64,000 nt of DNA from NCBI RefSeq assembly GCF_047675955.1, contig NC_132917.1, positions 12,785,887 to 12,849,886 of the forward strand, given 5' to 3'. The first letter of the stretch is position 1. The number at the start of each line of letters is the position of its first letter. This document shows, piece after piece, positions 30,946 through 42,389 of the stretch. This DNA is from Chlorocebus sabaeus (Eukaryota; Chordata; Mammalia; Primates; Cercopithecidae). Below the pieces are notes generated by a model, which was not told where the DNA came from, did no database searches, and saw nothing but the letters and a program-made list of their open reading frames with translations. A program made the position numbers and the translations under genes.

Positions 30946-32104
30946 TGCATAGTCCAACTGCATGGTTGGACTCTAGGAGTCCCCACTTACACTGGTGTTA
31001 ATGTGAGTGATGGAGGCAGTGCTGTACTCCATAGGAGGCCCACAGAGAGCAGGTGTTCCCTAAATGATGACAGAGCGATGGGCTTGTTTCAGCCAACCAG
31101 CTTCTAAGAAGTTTCCAGTGAAAATGAACTGCTCCTTCCCCTACATTTTCAGGGCATTCTATTTAGTATGCACCTTTCCCCCTTCCTCCACCCCACCACA
31201 TTCTCATCACAGTTCTGTGTGTCAGGATGATGTTTATCCCTAAAGCTATTTATGGGCATGACTGGATTTTATCTTAGCTTCCTTGAAGTGGCCCAGTCAA
31301 GTGACACGAGTCTATATTTTAAACAAAATAATGTGCTTCTTTCTAAAACAAGATTTTTAATCTATAAAGTATAACTCATAAACCCCTTTCACACATAATC
31401 TATGCTAAGTAATATCTTTTTTTTTATTATCTATTTCATTCTTCCCTCCTGGTGGGCACACCATGAGGGAGTTCTTTGAATGGGTCTGTCAACTGTTTCC
31501 CAGTGGCAATGGGGCCACTCTGCCTGTTACTGCCAAAAAATGAGGTAGAGTTCCCATATTTTGGAGGATATATCTCTTCATGGGAAGAGAAAAAAAATCA
31601 TAGCTCCACATTCCACCTCATGGGCTGTTTCCACCAGCTATTTTGGGGAAAGGGAAAGCCAGCCTCACAACACTTTCCCCAGAGAAAAGATGCCAATCTC
31701 AACGTTAACCATTAGGAAACATCATTAAAGCAGATGAGAAATGGGCTGCGGACATTTTTATGAGCCCAAAATACTCTGCTTGGAGGTTTTATGGAGACCA
31801 CAGGAAGCCAGAGAGACAATGACATCCATACCCTTTTTTTAGAGTCTGCTGAGCTGGGGAACAATCTTTGTACTCCATAGAGGGTTTTTGCAAGTGTAAA
31901 TTACTATTGGGGGCCATGTCAAAGTAAGCCTTTTTCAGAGACTTGAGCGCCTGTTGGACATAGAACGCTCTAGGCCACGTAGTTGTGGGCTCATTGTCCA
32001 TATCCATCCAGAACTGCAAAGAAAATGCTTCCTTTTGATACCAGGACAGTCTTGGAACTAGTCTTTAGAGAAGGTTATTCCGCTTAAGTCTCCAAAGTTG
32101 CAAC
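30946..32104. other. Unassigned sequence
   Basis: No repeat or gene recognised. Frames of 76-79 codons on either strand are unsupported. Confidence 0.4.
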
Positions 32105-32265
32105 ATTACACCAGTAATCTCTATACATTGGTTTTCTTATTTTTTTATATGATAAAATGAAGCTCAGAAAGGTTGAGAAACTTGCACATACACACAACTG
32201 GTAAGTAAAGGAATCAGAATTTGACTCTGAATGTCCTTCCTTATGGCACCACCTCCTTATCCAAG
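32105..32265 (-). mobile_element. MIR SINE
   Basis: TGATAAAATGAAGCTCAGAA, AGGTTGAGAAACTTGCACAT, ACACAACTGGTAAGTAAAGG and AATCAGAATTTGACTCTGAA match reverse MIR. Confidence 0.8.
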
Positions 32266-32664
32266 CCCGAAGATGTAGACTTAAGGCAGGGACAGGAAAG
32301 AGGGTGTGCATACAGAAGTGGCCCCAAATGAGGTCTGTTGGGTCTTTATTTACAGCAAGCCCAGCAGAGATATTTTTTCTCTGTAAATCAGGAATTTTGT
32401 TTTTAAGGCATTAAACCACACAGTGAAAATAGGAGAGAGGTGAGCAAAGTCCTGGCAGATTGCTTTCTGCCTCCGGTAATGCAGTTGTGTGTTTTCCCGG
32501 GAACCCTAGAAGAGGAATGGGGAAGATGGTCCAGAACAGTCCTGAGTTGTAGCGCTTTCCTATTTATACTGACATCTTGTGGTAGTGCTGTGTGACTGCA
32601 GTCTGCATTGTCTTGGGAGTCAAGCATTCAATATTTACCAATATTCATTGTACTCATTCCTGAA
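32266..32664. other. Unassigned sequence
   Basis: No repeat or gene recognised. A 74-codon minus-strand frame at 32403-32627 is unsupported. Confidence 0.4.
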
Positions 32665-32735
32665 TTAAATGAACCAGAAGTTACTAAGCACTTGGTATTT
32701 GCCAGGCACTGTGCTAGACACTAGAGAATACTATG
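32665..32735 (-). mobile_element. L2/MIR terminal fragment
   Basis: GTTACTAAGCACTTGGTATT, TGCCAGGCACTGTGCTAGAC and ACTAGAGAATAC match the shared L2/MIR 3' end in reverse. Confidence 0.65.
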
Positions 32736-32859
32736 ACATGCTTACAGAAGGATCCTGGGAAAGACCAAATTGGAAACTCTTAAAGGAGCTCAATGCTTAT
32801 CAAAGCATTAAGAACAACAAAGTGAATGTAGGTGACAGAGTTGGCCAGGTACTTAGTAA

Positions 32860-33055
32860 TAGTAACACTGTGACTTCTGCATTTATTATCCCATCGAATC
32901 TTCATAATGATCCTCATTGGTGAGTATTCTCATTCAGATTTCAGATGGAAGGAAACTAGAACTATAAGAGGTTATTTAATCACCCTGGTTTAAAAACCTC
33001 CTAAGCAGTGAAGTTAGGATTTGAACTCTGATTTTTCAGATCTCAAAGCCAGAAC
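32860..33055 (-). mobile_element. MIR SINE
   Basis: TTTATTATCCCATCGAATCT, TCATAATGATCCTCATTGGT, GGAAGGAAACTAGAACTATA, AGTGAAGTTAGGATTTGAAC match reverse MIR. Confidence 0.75.
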
Positions 33056-33192
33056 TATTCTTCTCTGTGAACAAACAGCAAGAAGAGATTAATTCCCTTG
33101 GTCATGTGTCATTTGAAAAGGACTTAAGTTTATTTGCATGAGATTTAGCCCATGACAATTATGGGGTATCAGACTTCCCAGATATCTACTAG

Positions 33193-33279
33193 TTAAATTA
33201 AACTAGTTCTGTTTAATTTAATTTAACTTACCAACCAAAACCCTACTGTTAACATCATTATGCATATGTTTTGGTTGGT
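33193..33279. repeat. Two adjacent perfect hairpins
   Basis: First: TTAAATTAAAC (33193-33203) and GTTTAATTTAA (33211-33221), 7-base loop. Second: ACCAACCAAAAC (33230-33241) and GTTTTGGTTGGT (33268-33279), 26-base loop. Both stems are perfect. No known element explains them. Confidence 0.95.
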
Positions 33280-33375
33280 TTTCTTCTATAAACACATAAA
33301 TACATGAATATATAAACGAAAAAGGGAATCATACTGTATATGCTGTTTGTAATTTGCTTATTTTGTCTAATTTTT

Positions 33376-33978
33376 TAGCTTCCTATTGCTAAACACCAAC
33401 TTATCACAAATTTAGCTGAAAACAATTCCCATTTATCTCATAGTTCTGCAGGTCAGATGTCCAGGCAGGCTCGATTGGATTCTCTGCTTAGGATCTCACA
33501 AGGACAAAGTCAAGATAATGTGCCCAGCTGGGCTGTTATCTGGAGGCCCTGGGGAAGAATCTGCTTCCAAGCTCATTCTGGTCCTGGGCAGACTTGAGTT
33601 TTTTGTCACTGCAAAACTGAGGACCTTTTTTATTCTTGCTGGGTGCTGGCCACGGACCAATTTTGCTCCTAGACGCTCCTCTCAGGTCCTTGAGGGTGAC
33701 CCTCTATCTCAGCAATGGACAGCCTCCTCCACGTCAAATCTCTTGCACACTTCTAATCTCTCTAACCTTCTCTCCTACTATTATCTGGGAAAATTCCTAT
33801 TTTCAAAGGGCTCTTGCCATTAGGTTAGGTCTACCAGGATGACCTCCACTATCTTAAGATCAACTGATAAGTACCTATAATTACATCTGCAAAATCCCTT
33901 TTGCTGTGTCATGTAGCATATCATGGGAATGCCACTGGGGCCAAAAGTCATGGGCATTTTAGAATTCTGGCTGCCATG
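33376..33978 (-). mobile_element. MaLR-like LTR, reverse, unresolved subfamily
   Basis: Starts TTAGCTTCCTATTGCTAAAC, then CATAGTTCTGCAGGTCAGAT, GGCTGTTATCTGGAGGCCCT, GGGGAAGAATCTGCTTCC, TTACATCTGCAAAATCCCTT and GAATTCTGGCTGCCATG. Same family as the outer LTR at 5325, in the opposite direction. Opposed frames of 68-101 codons inside it are not genes. Confidence 0.65.
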
Positions 33979-33989
33979 TTTAACAAACA

Positions 33990-34120
33990 TATTTTCAAAA
34001 TATATTTATTGACAGTCTACTTTGTGTTTGAGTCTAGGCTGTAGAGCTATGATAGTGAACAGAATACATAAAAACTCTGCGTTCATGTAGCTGACATCTA
34101 GTGTCCTGGAAAGAGATTTC
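33990..34120 (-). mobile_element. L2-like terminus
   Basis: AATATATTTATTGACAGTCT, ACTTTGTGTTTGAGTCTAGG, TATGATAGTGAACAGAATAC and GCGTTCATGTAGCTGACATC follow the reverse L2 end. Its place between two L1ME pieces is odd, since L2 is older. Confidence 0.55.
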
Positions 34121-35449
34121 CTATATTGAGGAATATGCCTATATAACTTTTCGTTTTTTATAGATATGTAATTCCACTGTGTAAATATACCATAATTTAA
34201 ATAAGTACATCCAGCTATTGAATAATTTAGATTCTTTTCAATTTTTGCATTTGTAAACAGCATGGCAATGGATATTCTTTTGCACTATTTTCAGATAGAT
34301 GCCTGGAAATGGAATTTATAGGTCAAAGTGTACTACTTTGACACATAATATTAAACTGTTTCCTAGAGAGCCTTGACAAGCAGTATTCCTGCCACCATTG
34401 TTATTTTTTTGTCTTTGCAAATATTTCTAGTGAGATTGAAGTTTTTACTTATATGTTATATACATATATATGTATATGGTATATTTATAATCATTTTTAT
34501 GCTTTTCCTAATCACATTTTTTGCTGATTTTTTCCACTAGGATTTGTTTTTCTTTTTTGTATCATTTTACTACAGTTATTTAAAGTATTAACTTTGCTGT
34601 TATGTATTACTACAGATTTTATGCCAGTTCATTGTCTTTCAATTACATTTATGGCATCTTTTGATATAACATTTTTGTAATCCAAATTATCCATATTTTC
34701 TTCTAATAGTTGGTAAATAACTGGATTCATAGTTGGTAAAGCTTTATCATTCCTTCATATAAGAATGCAGACATATATTTGCATACACACATATATATTT
34801 TAAAATTTTGTTTTAGTATAGGAATATTTAACTTGGTAATGAATTAGGGACTACACATTATTTTTCAGAAGTGTAACCAGGTGCTCTGCCATTACCTCAT
34901 GAATAAACCAAACATATCAACATGCCCTCAATGTTTATCAATACTTTTTTCTCTTTCTGAACTTTCTATATGTTTTCACTGCTTTGGTTCCCTTGGATGA
35001 TCCCACAGGAATTTTATTGTTACAACTTTAGGATGTTGTAATATGATAAACGCAGTCTTTCTCCATTACTCTTCTTAAAAATACCCTGGTCAATCTCACA
35101 CTTTATCCTTCCAAATGTGCCATAAAAATAATTTTAATTCAAATCCAGATTTGCTGGTGTTCAATCTGAACATAAGAACAATATGGAAAGGCAATATCAG
35201 TTTTGGAAGCCTATGAATTAATTTCATATGTCCCTAAGTCCTTCGGCTAGCCCATCCATGCTCCAGTTCATGATTACCTGAGAGTATCTGTGATGCCCCA
35301 CTCTCCCCCTCACTTCCTAATCAACCCCCTCCAATCACTCACCTACACAAGCTGATGACACCCACCGTTCTTAAATATGTCAACTGTCTTCTTCCAGACC
35401 GCTACTGGCCTAGTCCTGAGTGTCGTCTCCTTTTTGCCTATTCTGTTTA

Positions 35450-36100
35450 GTGACCTGTGTATCAGCTTGCTGGCTTCAGGCACGTCCAGGTCATTCTCCA
35501 CAGGCATGGCCACAACGGCTGTCTAAAGGCTCACTGTCATGCCTCTACCATGCATTTGGCCTCTTTCCAACTGTCCTCATTGCTGATCACGGGAAGTAGA
35601 AGCTCTTTGGTCTAAACACTCTTCACATGTTGATCCTTAACTATCTTTCCAAATTCACCTCCCTTCAGACTCTATTTTACAATTTTATTCCGTTTGCCTA
35701 TACCTCTGTCCCCATACAGGTTATTTTGCACCTCACCTTCACATATTTCTAGATGGTTTCCCTTCACTGATATGTTCTTCCTCAATGCTCTGGTTTCCCC
35801 TGCTGAGGCGCTAACACCTGCATCTCCTTAAAGACTGCTGACTTTGTCTCCTTTGAGAAGTATTCTGTGATACTCTCCAGTTCCTCATGTCCAGCCCCAA
35901 TTTCCCAAACATATCATGAGCAAGTTAATGATTTTTCTCTGTATTCTTACATTGGGATCATCACAGCTCCATAGAATTCATCATTCCCTATTTAGGTGCT
36001 TGTTTTTGATATGTATAAGTTACATGACATCTCAAGTCATATCTCCGTGATGTAAAAGTTTATAGCTCCTATCAGTTATGGAAGAACCTAATGAACCTAT
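35450..36100 (+). mobile_element. L2 3' region
   Basis: CATTTGGCCTCTTTCCAACT, TATACCTCTGTCCCCATACA, GATATGTTCTTCCTCAATGC, GACTTTGTCTCCTTTGAGAA, GTATTCTGTGATACTCTCCA and CATGTCCAGCCCCAATTTCC follow the sense L2 order. Diverged. Confidence 0.55.
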
Positions 36101-36568
36101 TTATACATTTTACTACTACAATCTACTCTTTAACAGCAATTTAAGTCTCTGTAACACTCCCACCAAAATTTCTTATCTTTATCCACCCTTTCCTCCAGTC
36201 TGACCTCTTCTAATTTTTCACCCTCTCTTGTGATCATGATCCTTAAAAACAATTGGATCTCCGCTTTAGAGGATAAATGATCCTTTGTTTTAGAATATCT
36301 GTCTTATTGTTTAAGCACGGATAACATGGATTTTGTAAAGCCTTCCTCTCTTATTGCTAATTTTAGAATCTCAAAACTAAAAGGAGCAGGAAATTTTATT
36401 TTTCCAGGCTGGAGAGCGTCTTTGTTACCAAGTTCACATGTATTAATACCTCCTGAAATCCAGTGACTGCAGTTCCTGGGAGACAAGAAGGAACTTTCGT
36501 TGAAAATGCTCTGCCTGGCTCTGGAGAACTCTCTGAAATGAACCTCACTTGTTATCCAGGCCACACTA

Positions 36569-36584
36569 GGTTGCTATGGAAACC
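36569..36584. promoter_or_regulatory. RFX-type X-box motif
   Basis: GGTTGCTATGGAAACC; its complement GGTTTCCATAGCAACC fits the RFX site GTTNCCATRGYAAC-like inverted half-site pair. RFX factors act on ciliary and immune genes through such sites. One site in unique sequence is suggestive only. Confidence 0.45.
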
Positions 36585-36688
36585 AACATGTTAGATCAGC
36601 AAAAACTAAGACAAAGATTTGGAAGAAGTCACTGATGCTGCAACCTCTTTACCTTCTTTTCAGCATCTCTCTCATTCTCTTTCTACAG

Positions 36689-36690
36689 GC

Positions 36691-36719
<29 letters not shown>
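36689..36719 (+). repeat. (GT)n microsatellite
   Basis: About 15 GT units, followed by imperfect GTATGCATGTATATGTGTG. Confidence 0.98.
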
Positions 36720-36721
<2 letters not shown>

Positions 36722-37436
36722 CATGTATATGTGTGTATCTCTGAATGAGAGCTGGATGTCAAAACCTGCATGTCCCCTTTTCACTGAGCATATATGCTTT
36801 TACTCCCTTCTCAGATTTGGGACAACCTGGACTGTCCTTACTATTGTTGGGGTTTCTTCAAATAGGTGGTCCAGCTTATAGGGCACAAAAAGAGCTTTGC
36901 CTTTCCTGTTAGTATCTAAATGGTCTCCAGAGAAGAAATGGTTATGTAAGGAGAAATAACCCACCATCAGTCCTGAGGACCAAGCCACATTCCACTGAAA
37001 AGAAAATAAAAACCTGCGGTCAGTGTTTTGCTAATGTCTCTGCTGTTAATCCAGGGCGGGAGTCCAGAGCCAGGGAAAACATTTCATTCAGACCTTGGAG
37101 GCTCTTGTAAAGGTCCCTGTTTCAGCTTGGTCAGGGAATTACCCACCCAGCGGCGCAGTGGGAAATGTTTCCGACATTCAGAATTCCAGCTGCGTGTTGC
37201 AGTTGCTTTGAGCTCTAGTGTGGAAGAACGTATGCTTGGCTTATGCTCATGTCAGCTTTTTCATTCACTAGGGTGCTGAGATGGCAGAGATCTAAGTTCC
37301 TGAATGTCCTCAGCTGTTTTATCTACCCTGGACCAGGAGAGAGATGTGGCAGGTCCTGGTTACTCAGGCATTTGAGGCAGTGTGTGGATGTGAGTGAAGC
37401 CTGGAGTTCAAACCCCTTAGGGAGGAAATAAATAGT

Positions 37437-37650
37437 TCTGAGCACCGAATCTGTGACACATACTGTCCTAGGTGTTTCAGAGTATCTGAAACTCATTTCA
37501 TTTTCACATCAAACTTGCATGCCACATATTATCCAAGTTTTGTAGGTATAGAAACTGAGGATCAAAGAGGCTAAGTAAAATGACCAAGATCGTGTACCTA
37601 TTAAAAGGCTGGTTTGAGATTTGACCTCAGGCCTGCTGGGTATTAAAGCC
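37437..37650 (-). mobile_element. MIR SINE
   Basis: CATACTGTCCTAGGTGTTTC, GGTATAGAAACTGAGGATCA, AAGAGGCTAAGTAAAATGAC and GTTTGAGATTTGACCTCAGG match reverse MIR almost end to end. Confidence 0.8.
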
Positions 37651-37705
37651 TATTTTGGGTTTTGTTCCCCCTACAATTGTTCCCATTATAATATACAGTT
37701 AGAGG

Positions 37706-37735
37706 GACACACACACACACACGCACACACACACT
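37706..37735 (+). repeat. (CA)n microsatellite with one G interruption
   Basis: GACACACACACACACACACG followed by CACACACACAC. Confidence 0.98.
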
Positions 37736-38039
37736 GCCCTATAGTTGCACACTGCAATTCTTGCCTAGCTATCTATATATATAAATGATTTCAGAGGCAC
37801 CATTAGAGAAAGTGTTAATGACTCCACGACGGGCTGTCTTTCCCACTGGGAGAACTGGTGCCTAATTTAGGATGAGTCATAGGAAAAACATTAAGATTTG
37901 ATTCCCTTTCTCCTCCTCTCCTTTCTTCCCTCCGTCCCTTATAATAATTCAAAAAAAATTTTCGAATATTTATTCTGTTTCAGCGTCTGTACTTAGCATA
38001 CGGCTAAAGAGATAATCTCCTAGTTTTGGATTTATCTTT

Positions 38040-39060
38040 TCATTTTCCTTTTGGCGATTTATTTGTGGGCATGTGAGTGTGTGCTATGAATGTGTGAACT
38101 GTTCTTAATGTAGTAAAATTCATCAGTCTGTCATTTTTAACATCTTTTACCTTATTTTAAAGAGCTCCCTACCTCATACAACAATGCCCCTTACTGACTA
38201 TGTTTATAAAGTCTTTGAGTTTTGTCACTCACATTTTAAGACTTGATTTCATGTAAAGTTGATTTTTGGATAGTGCAAAGTAGGGATCCAGTTTGTTTTC
38301 AATGAATAAGCAAACTTATAGCCACACTTATTGAATAGTTCCCATCCTTCACTGACCTGTGAAACGATGTACAAAGTGTCTATTTTTTTTTTTTTTTTTT
38401 GAGACGGAGTCTGGCTCTGTCGTCCAGGCTGGAGTGCAGTGGCCGGATCTCAGCTCACTGCAAGCTCCGCCTCCCGGGTTCACGCCATTCTCCTGCCTCA
38501 GCCTCCCGAGTAGCTGGGACTACAGGCGCCCGCCACCTTGCCTGGCTAGTTTTTTGTATTTTTTAGTAGAGACGGGGTTTCACCATGTTAGCCAGGATGG
38601 TCTCGATCTCCTGACGTCGTGATTCGCCCGTCTCGGCCTCCCAAAGTGCTGGGATTACAGGCTTGAGCCACCGCGCCCAGCCCAAAGTGTCTATTTTAAG
38701 GGCCGTTTAGATCACATCCGATGCTCATTTTTTCTCAATGTTCTTGATATTTATAAGACCAAATGTGAAATTGTGTATTTTCATTAGTATTTCTTTTCTG
38801 ATGCCTGAGTCCATTGGTAGTGGATTCCAAATATGTGTTGTGTTAAATATATATTTGTCGTTATTGATTTCTAAACTATATTTTGATGGGAAATGCTGGT
38901 AAATAGGATACTGTGATTTTAAAACTTGTTGAGAATTACTTCATGTTTTGCAAAATGACAAACTGATGTAAAACATTCACATTTGCTTGAAAATTATGCC
39001 TGTTTTGCAATTGTTGGAGCCCTATTTCAATAACTGATGGCTCTATACCTGTTAGAGTGA
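38040..39060 (-). mobile_element. Old L1 (L1M) ORF2-region fragment, split by an Alu
   Basis: Left of the Alu: AATGTAGTAAAATTCATCAG, AAGTTGATTTTTGGATAGTG, AAAGTAGGGATCCAGTTTGT and CTTATTGAATAGTTCCCATC, the antisense ORF2 blocks in order. Right of it: TTATTGATTTCTAAACTATA and AAACTTGTTGAGAATTACTT, another ORF2 block. No frame survives. Confidence 0.65.
38372..38697 (-). mobile_element. Young Alu of the AluYRa type (Old World monkey lineage)
   Basis: Body 38387-38682 between exact 15-bp copies of CAAAGTGTCTATTTT (38372-38386, 38683-38697). Relative to AluY it has, reading the plus strand, GGCCGGATCTCAGCTC, CCACCTTGCCTGGCTAGTTT, GTATTTTTTAGTAG, CGCCCGTCTCGGCC and GGCTTGAGCC. I recall all of these as marks of the cercopithecid AluYRa subfamily. 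Nearly undiverged and full length, so a recent insertion. The 87-codon plus frame is antisense Alu. Confidence 0.93.
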
Positions 39061-39359
39061 CACTTAGTAGCATTTAAATTATGGTGTTGTGTAGAAAGCT
39101 TGTCACCAGCTCTCCTGGCCTTGCTTTCTCATTACAAGTAATTTGGCAAACTTATTTATGAGTTTGTTAATTAACAGCTAAAAATGTTCAGGATAAAAGG
39201 GTAGGTGACTGCTATAGACTACAATCAACCTATATACATATTGCAATTGTAAGGGCTTACGCAGCTTCTCGAAGTTAAATTTAAGTGCTATATAGACATT
39301 GCTATAATCCTAAGTATATTTGCTTCTTTCAGTGTGCAACATACCATGCCAGCTGCACC
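39061..39359. other. Unassigned sequence
   Basis: No repeat or gene recognised; probably decayed L1 between two L1 blocks. Confidence 0.35.
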
Positions 39360-41440
39360 ATACTTGCTTTTTAACTTTATTATAACTGTAACACAAAGTA
39401 AACTGCACAAAATAAATGCATTGTTACTTTCTTTATTTTATTTTATTTTTTATTGAGACAGAATCTCACTCTGTTGCCCAGGCTGGAGTGCAGTGGCACA
39501 GTCTTGGCTCACTGCAACCTCTGCCTCCTGGGTTCGAGTGATTCTCCTGCCTCAGCCTCCCAAGGAGCTGGGATGACAGGTGCCCCCTACTATGCCCAGC
39601 TAATTTTTGTTTTTGTACTTTTAGTAGAGATGGGGTTTCATCATGTTGGCCAGGCTGGTCTCAGACTCCTGACCTTAGGTGATATGCCCTCCTTGGCCTC
39701 CCAAAGTGCTGGGATTACAGTCATGAGCCCCCATGCCCAGTTGCATTTTTACTTTATTGCATTTATTTCTTCGCCTATAGCAAACATATCCATATAACCA
39801 TCACTCAAAAATTATAAAAGATTACGTGGATCCCCAAAGTCTCCCGCTTGCCTCCTTCCAGGCATTACCCCGCTCTGAAAGGAAACACTTGTGTAATTCT
39901 GATGATCATAGATTCATTTGTCTGCTCTTGAACTTATTATAAATGGAAATAAATAGTACTTTTACACAACATATTGTTTATAAGAGTAATAATTATTATT
40001 TATTACTAGAGTTCATTCTTGTATATATAGTGGTATTAACATATGTCAATTCATTAATCCATTGTAATATGACTGATGTTTGTGTCATTTCTAGTTTTGG
40101 GTGTTTATGAATGATGCTCCTATGTGTTCTTGTGTAGTCTTTTGGTGCAGATAACCATAAACTATTGTTGATTATCTACTGAGGAGTACAATAGCAGGTT
40201 ATTGGATATGAAAGTGTTCAGCATTAGTAGGTACTGCCAAATAGTTTCCCAGAGTGACTGAGCCAATTTACACTCTCAGGAGCATGAATGCAATTATATA
40301 TCCCTACTACCAACCGGCATTGTCCTCCCTCTTCTTCAGATTTTAGGCATTTAGGTGGATATGTGGTACTCTTTCATTTGGGATTTAATTTTCATTTTAC
40401 TAATGACTAGTGATGTTGAAAACATTTTCACATACTTATTAGCCTTGGCATATTTCCTTTTATTAATTGTCCATTAAAACTTCATTGAATTGTTCATTTA
40501 AAATTTTGCATTTTTTTCTACTTGACTTCTAGATATTATTTGTATATTCAGAATATGAGTCCTTTGCTGAATACATGTTTTACAAATATATTTTTCCTTG
40601 TTGGTTTCCCTTCTTGGTTTATATTTTGTGACTTTTGATAAACCAAATTAGGTTTCAATGAAGTCCAGTTTATAATCTTTTCTCCTCATGTTTCTACTGA
40701 TTGTGGTCTCTTATAAAAAGTATTCCACTTACCCCAAAATCGATTCTCTATTATCATCTAGATACCTTATTGATTTTCTTTTCACATTGAGATGTACAAT
40801 CCATTTGAAACTTATTTTTCTGTAGAAAGTAAAATACAAGATTTATCTTATTTCATGTGGATATGCAATTGACTGAGTTTCTATTAGTGAAAAGAAAATC
40901 TTTTCCTCCATCACAATTCAGTTGTTTCTTTGTTATAAATTCGTTATTGTAAACATGTTAGGCTGTTTCTGGGCTCTCCATTCTGTTTCATTGCTTTATT
41001 TGCCAGTTCTTATGCCAGTACTACATTAATTATGAACGTTTTATAAAATTGTTAGTATCTGTTATTACATCCAGTTTGATCTTTATATTCAAGAATAATT
41101 GTATTCTTGAACTCTCATTTTCATATAAAATTTAGAGTAAGCTTGTCAGTTTTCACAAAGTGTCTGCTGGGATTTTGTTTAGAATTATGTTCTATTTGTA
41201 GGCCAACAATAGGTGTTCAATATACTATTTTCAGTGATATAATATTCAAATTATATTTTCCATTCTTGGAGGCGACACAGAAATTATTCTGTTATTGACC
41301 TTGTAGTCACCAAGCTTGTTAAATTTAATTATTGCCCCTAATAAATTGTCTAATAATATGTTTTATTTTCATGTGCACATTCATGTGTCAGTGAATAATA
41401 AAAATATATTTCATTCCTATATTTATGTCTTTTGTATATG
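39360..41440 (-). mobile_element. Long old L1 (L1M/L1ME), split by an Alu
   Basis: Reverse L1 3' end and ORF2: TTTTAACTTTATTATAACTG before the Alu. Then TACTGCCAAATAGTTTCCCA, CAATTTACACTCTCAGGAGC, TGATGTTGAAAACATTTTCA, GTTTCTGGGCTCTCCATTCT, TGTCTGCTGGGATTTTGTTT, TATTGACCTTGTAGTCACCA and GTGCACATTCATGTGTCAG, in the order of the antisense L1. About 1.75 kb excluding the Alu. Frames are broken throughout. Confidence 0.75.
39418..39755 (-). mobile_element. Alu (AluS-like) with target duplication
   Basis: Body about 39431-39742 between GCATTGTTACTTT (39418) and GCATTTTTACTTT (39743), one mismatch. Tail is (TTTA)n. GAATCTCACTCTGTTGCCCA, CACAGTCTTGGCTCACTGCA and GGGTTTCATCATGTTGGCCA show moderate decay. 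It sits in the L1 at 39360-41440. Confidence 0.96.
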
Positions 41441-42389
41441 ATGACTGCTGCATAGACGTGACTAAGCGCCAGTTTGATTTTGATGAGAACATCTTCTATT
41501 CCATCTATCACAATCTCTTTACTAGATATGGAGATGTAAAATGGAGAATGAACTGTCCTTTAACAAAACCACAAAGGTAAAAGAGGCATGGTAAACTCAG
41601 GATTCTATTTAAAGTAATTTTAAATTATACTTGTTTGGTAGAATCGTAACTCTAGACTCATAAACCATAATTCTATAGAACTGCCATTGAAATCTAAAAT
41701 GTAGCTAATGGAAGAAAGTACACTTTCAGTATATTAATATGCCAAAACAGTATATTCATATGGCAAAACACATCAATGGAACATTTGCTTTGGTCATTTT
41801 CTGAGGATTATTTAATAACATGTAAACATGTTTTTGATAGAATGATAAATATAAATTAACATGAGTATGTATGAATATATGCATACTAACTGATTGATAA
41901 TTTATTAATTATGATAAGCAAAACGTGTAGAGCGATAAATAAGAAATATTGAATTTTACTATGGTTATTTTAAGACTGGACATTTACAGGCAGTTTTTAA
42001 TTTATACTTTTCTATTGTACTGTATTTTCTAAATGTTATTTCTAGTTTTAGTAGTACAGATCTAATAGGTGGTCTTTGAGGAATGTAGCTTGTCATGTTG
42101 TCTGCAGATACTCCTAATTTGCCTCACGTTCTAGTGGATTTGTTTGTGTGTTTAACAACTTACTGTGCTAGGGGGCATTGGCATCTAAGTCTATTTCATG
42201 ATTTTAACTAAAATGATTGTAGTGATTCACTTTTAAATATGGAACCTGGTATTGGTTTAAGATAGGAATTTCCACAAAATCTGGATTAGAGTTTTGATAT
42301 CATTTCTGCTACTTTCTGTTTCCAAAAAATATTGTCAATTGAAATTGTATTTTATTCAGATCCCATACAATATTAAAAATCAGATTTTT
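41441..42389. other. Unassigned AT-rich sequence
   Basis: No repeat or gene securely recognised; parts may be further decayed L1. TATATTAATATGCCAAAACA then TATATTCATATGGCAAAACA (about 41731-41770) is a small imperfect tandem duplication. Confidence 0.35.

Larger units (their letters stand above)
33280..35220 (-). mobile_element. Old L1 (L1ME-like), interrupted
   Basis: Reverse L1ME. 33280-33375 has GAATCATACTGTATATGCTG, TTTGTAATTTGCTTATTTTG. From 34130: TAAATATACCATAATTTAAA, ATAGATGCCTGGAAATGGAA, GTCAAAGTGTACTACTTTGA, AACTGTTTCCTAGAGAGCC, later CTTTTGATATAACATTTTTG and TTCTTAAAAATACCCTGGTC from ORF2. It is broken by an LTR (33376-33978) and by an L2-like stretch (about 33990-34120). Confidence 0.6.
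36101..37436. other. Repeat-poor sequence
   Basis: No repeat family apart from a (GT)n tract. Holds an X-box-like site (36569-36584). No coding exon recognised; small frames on both strands overlap. Confidence 0.45.
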
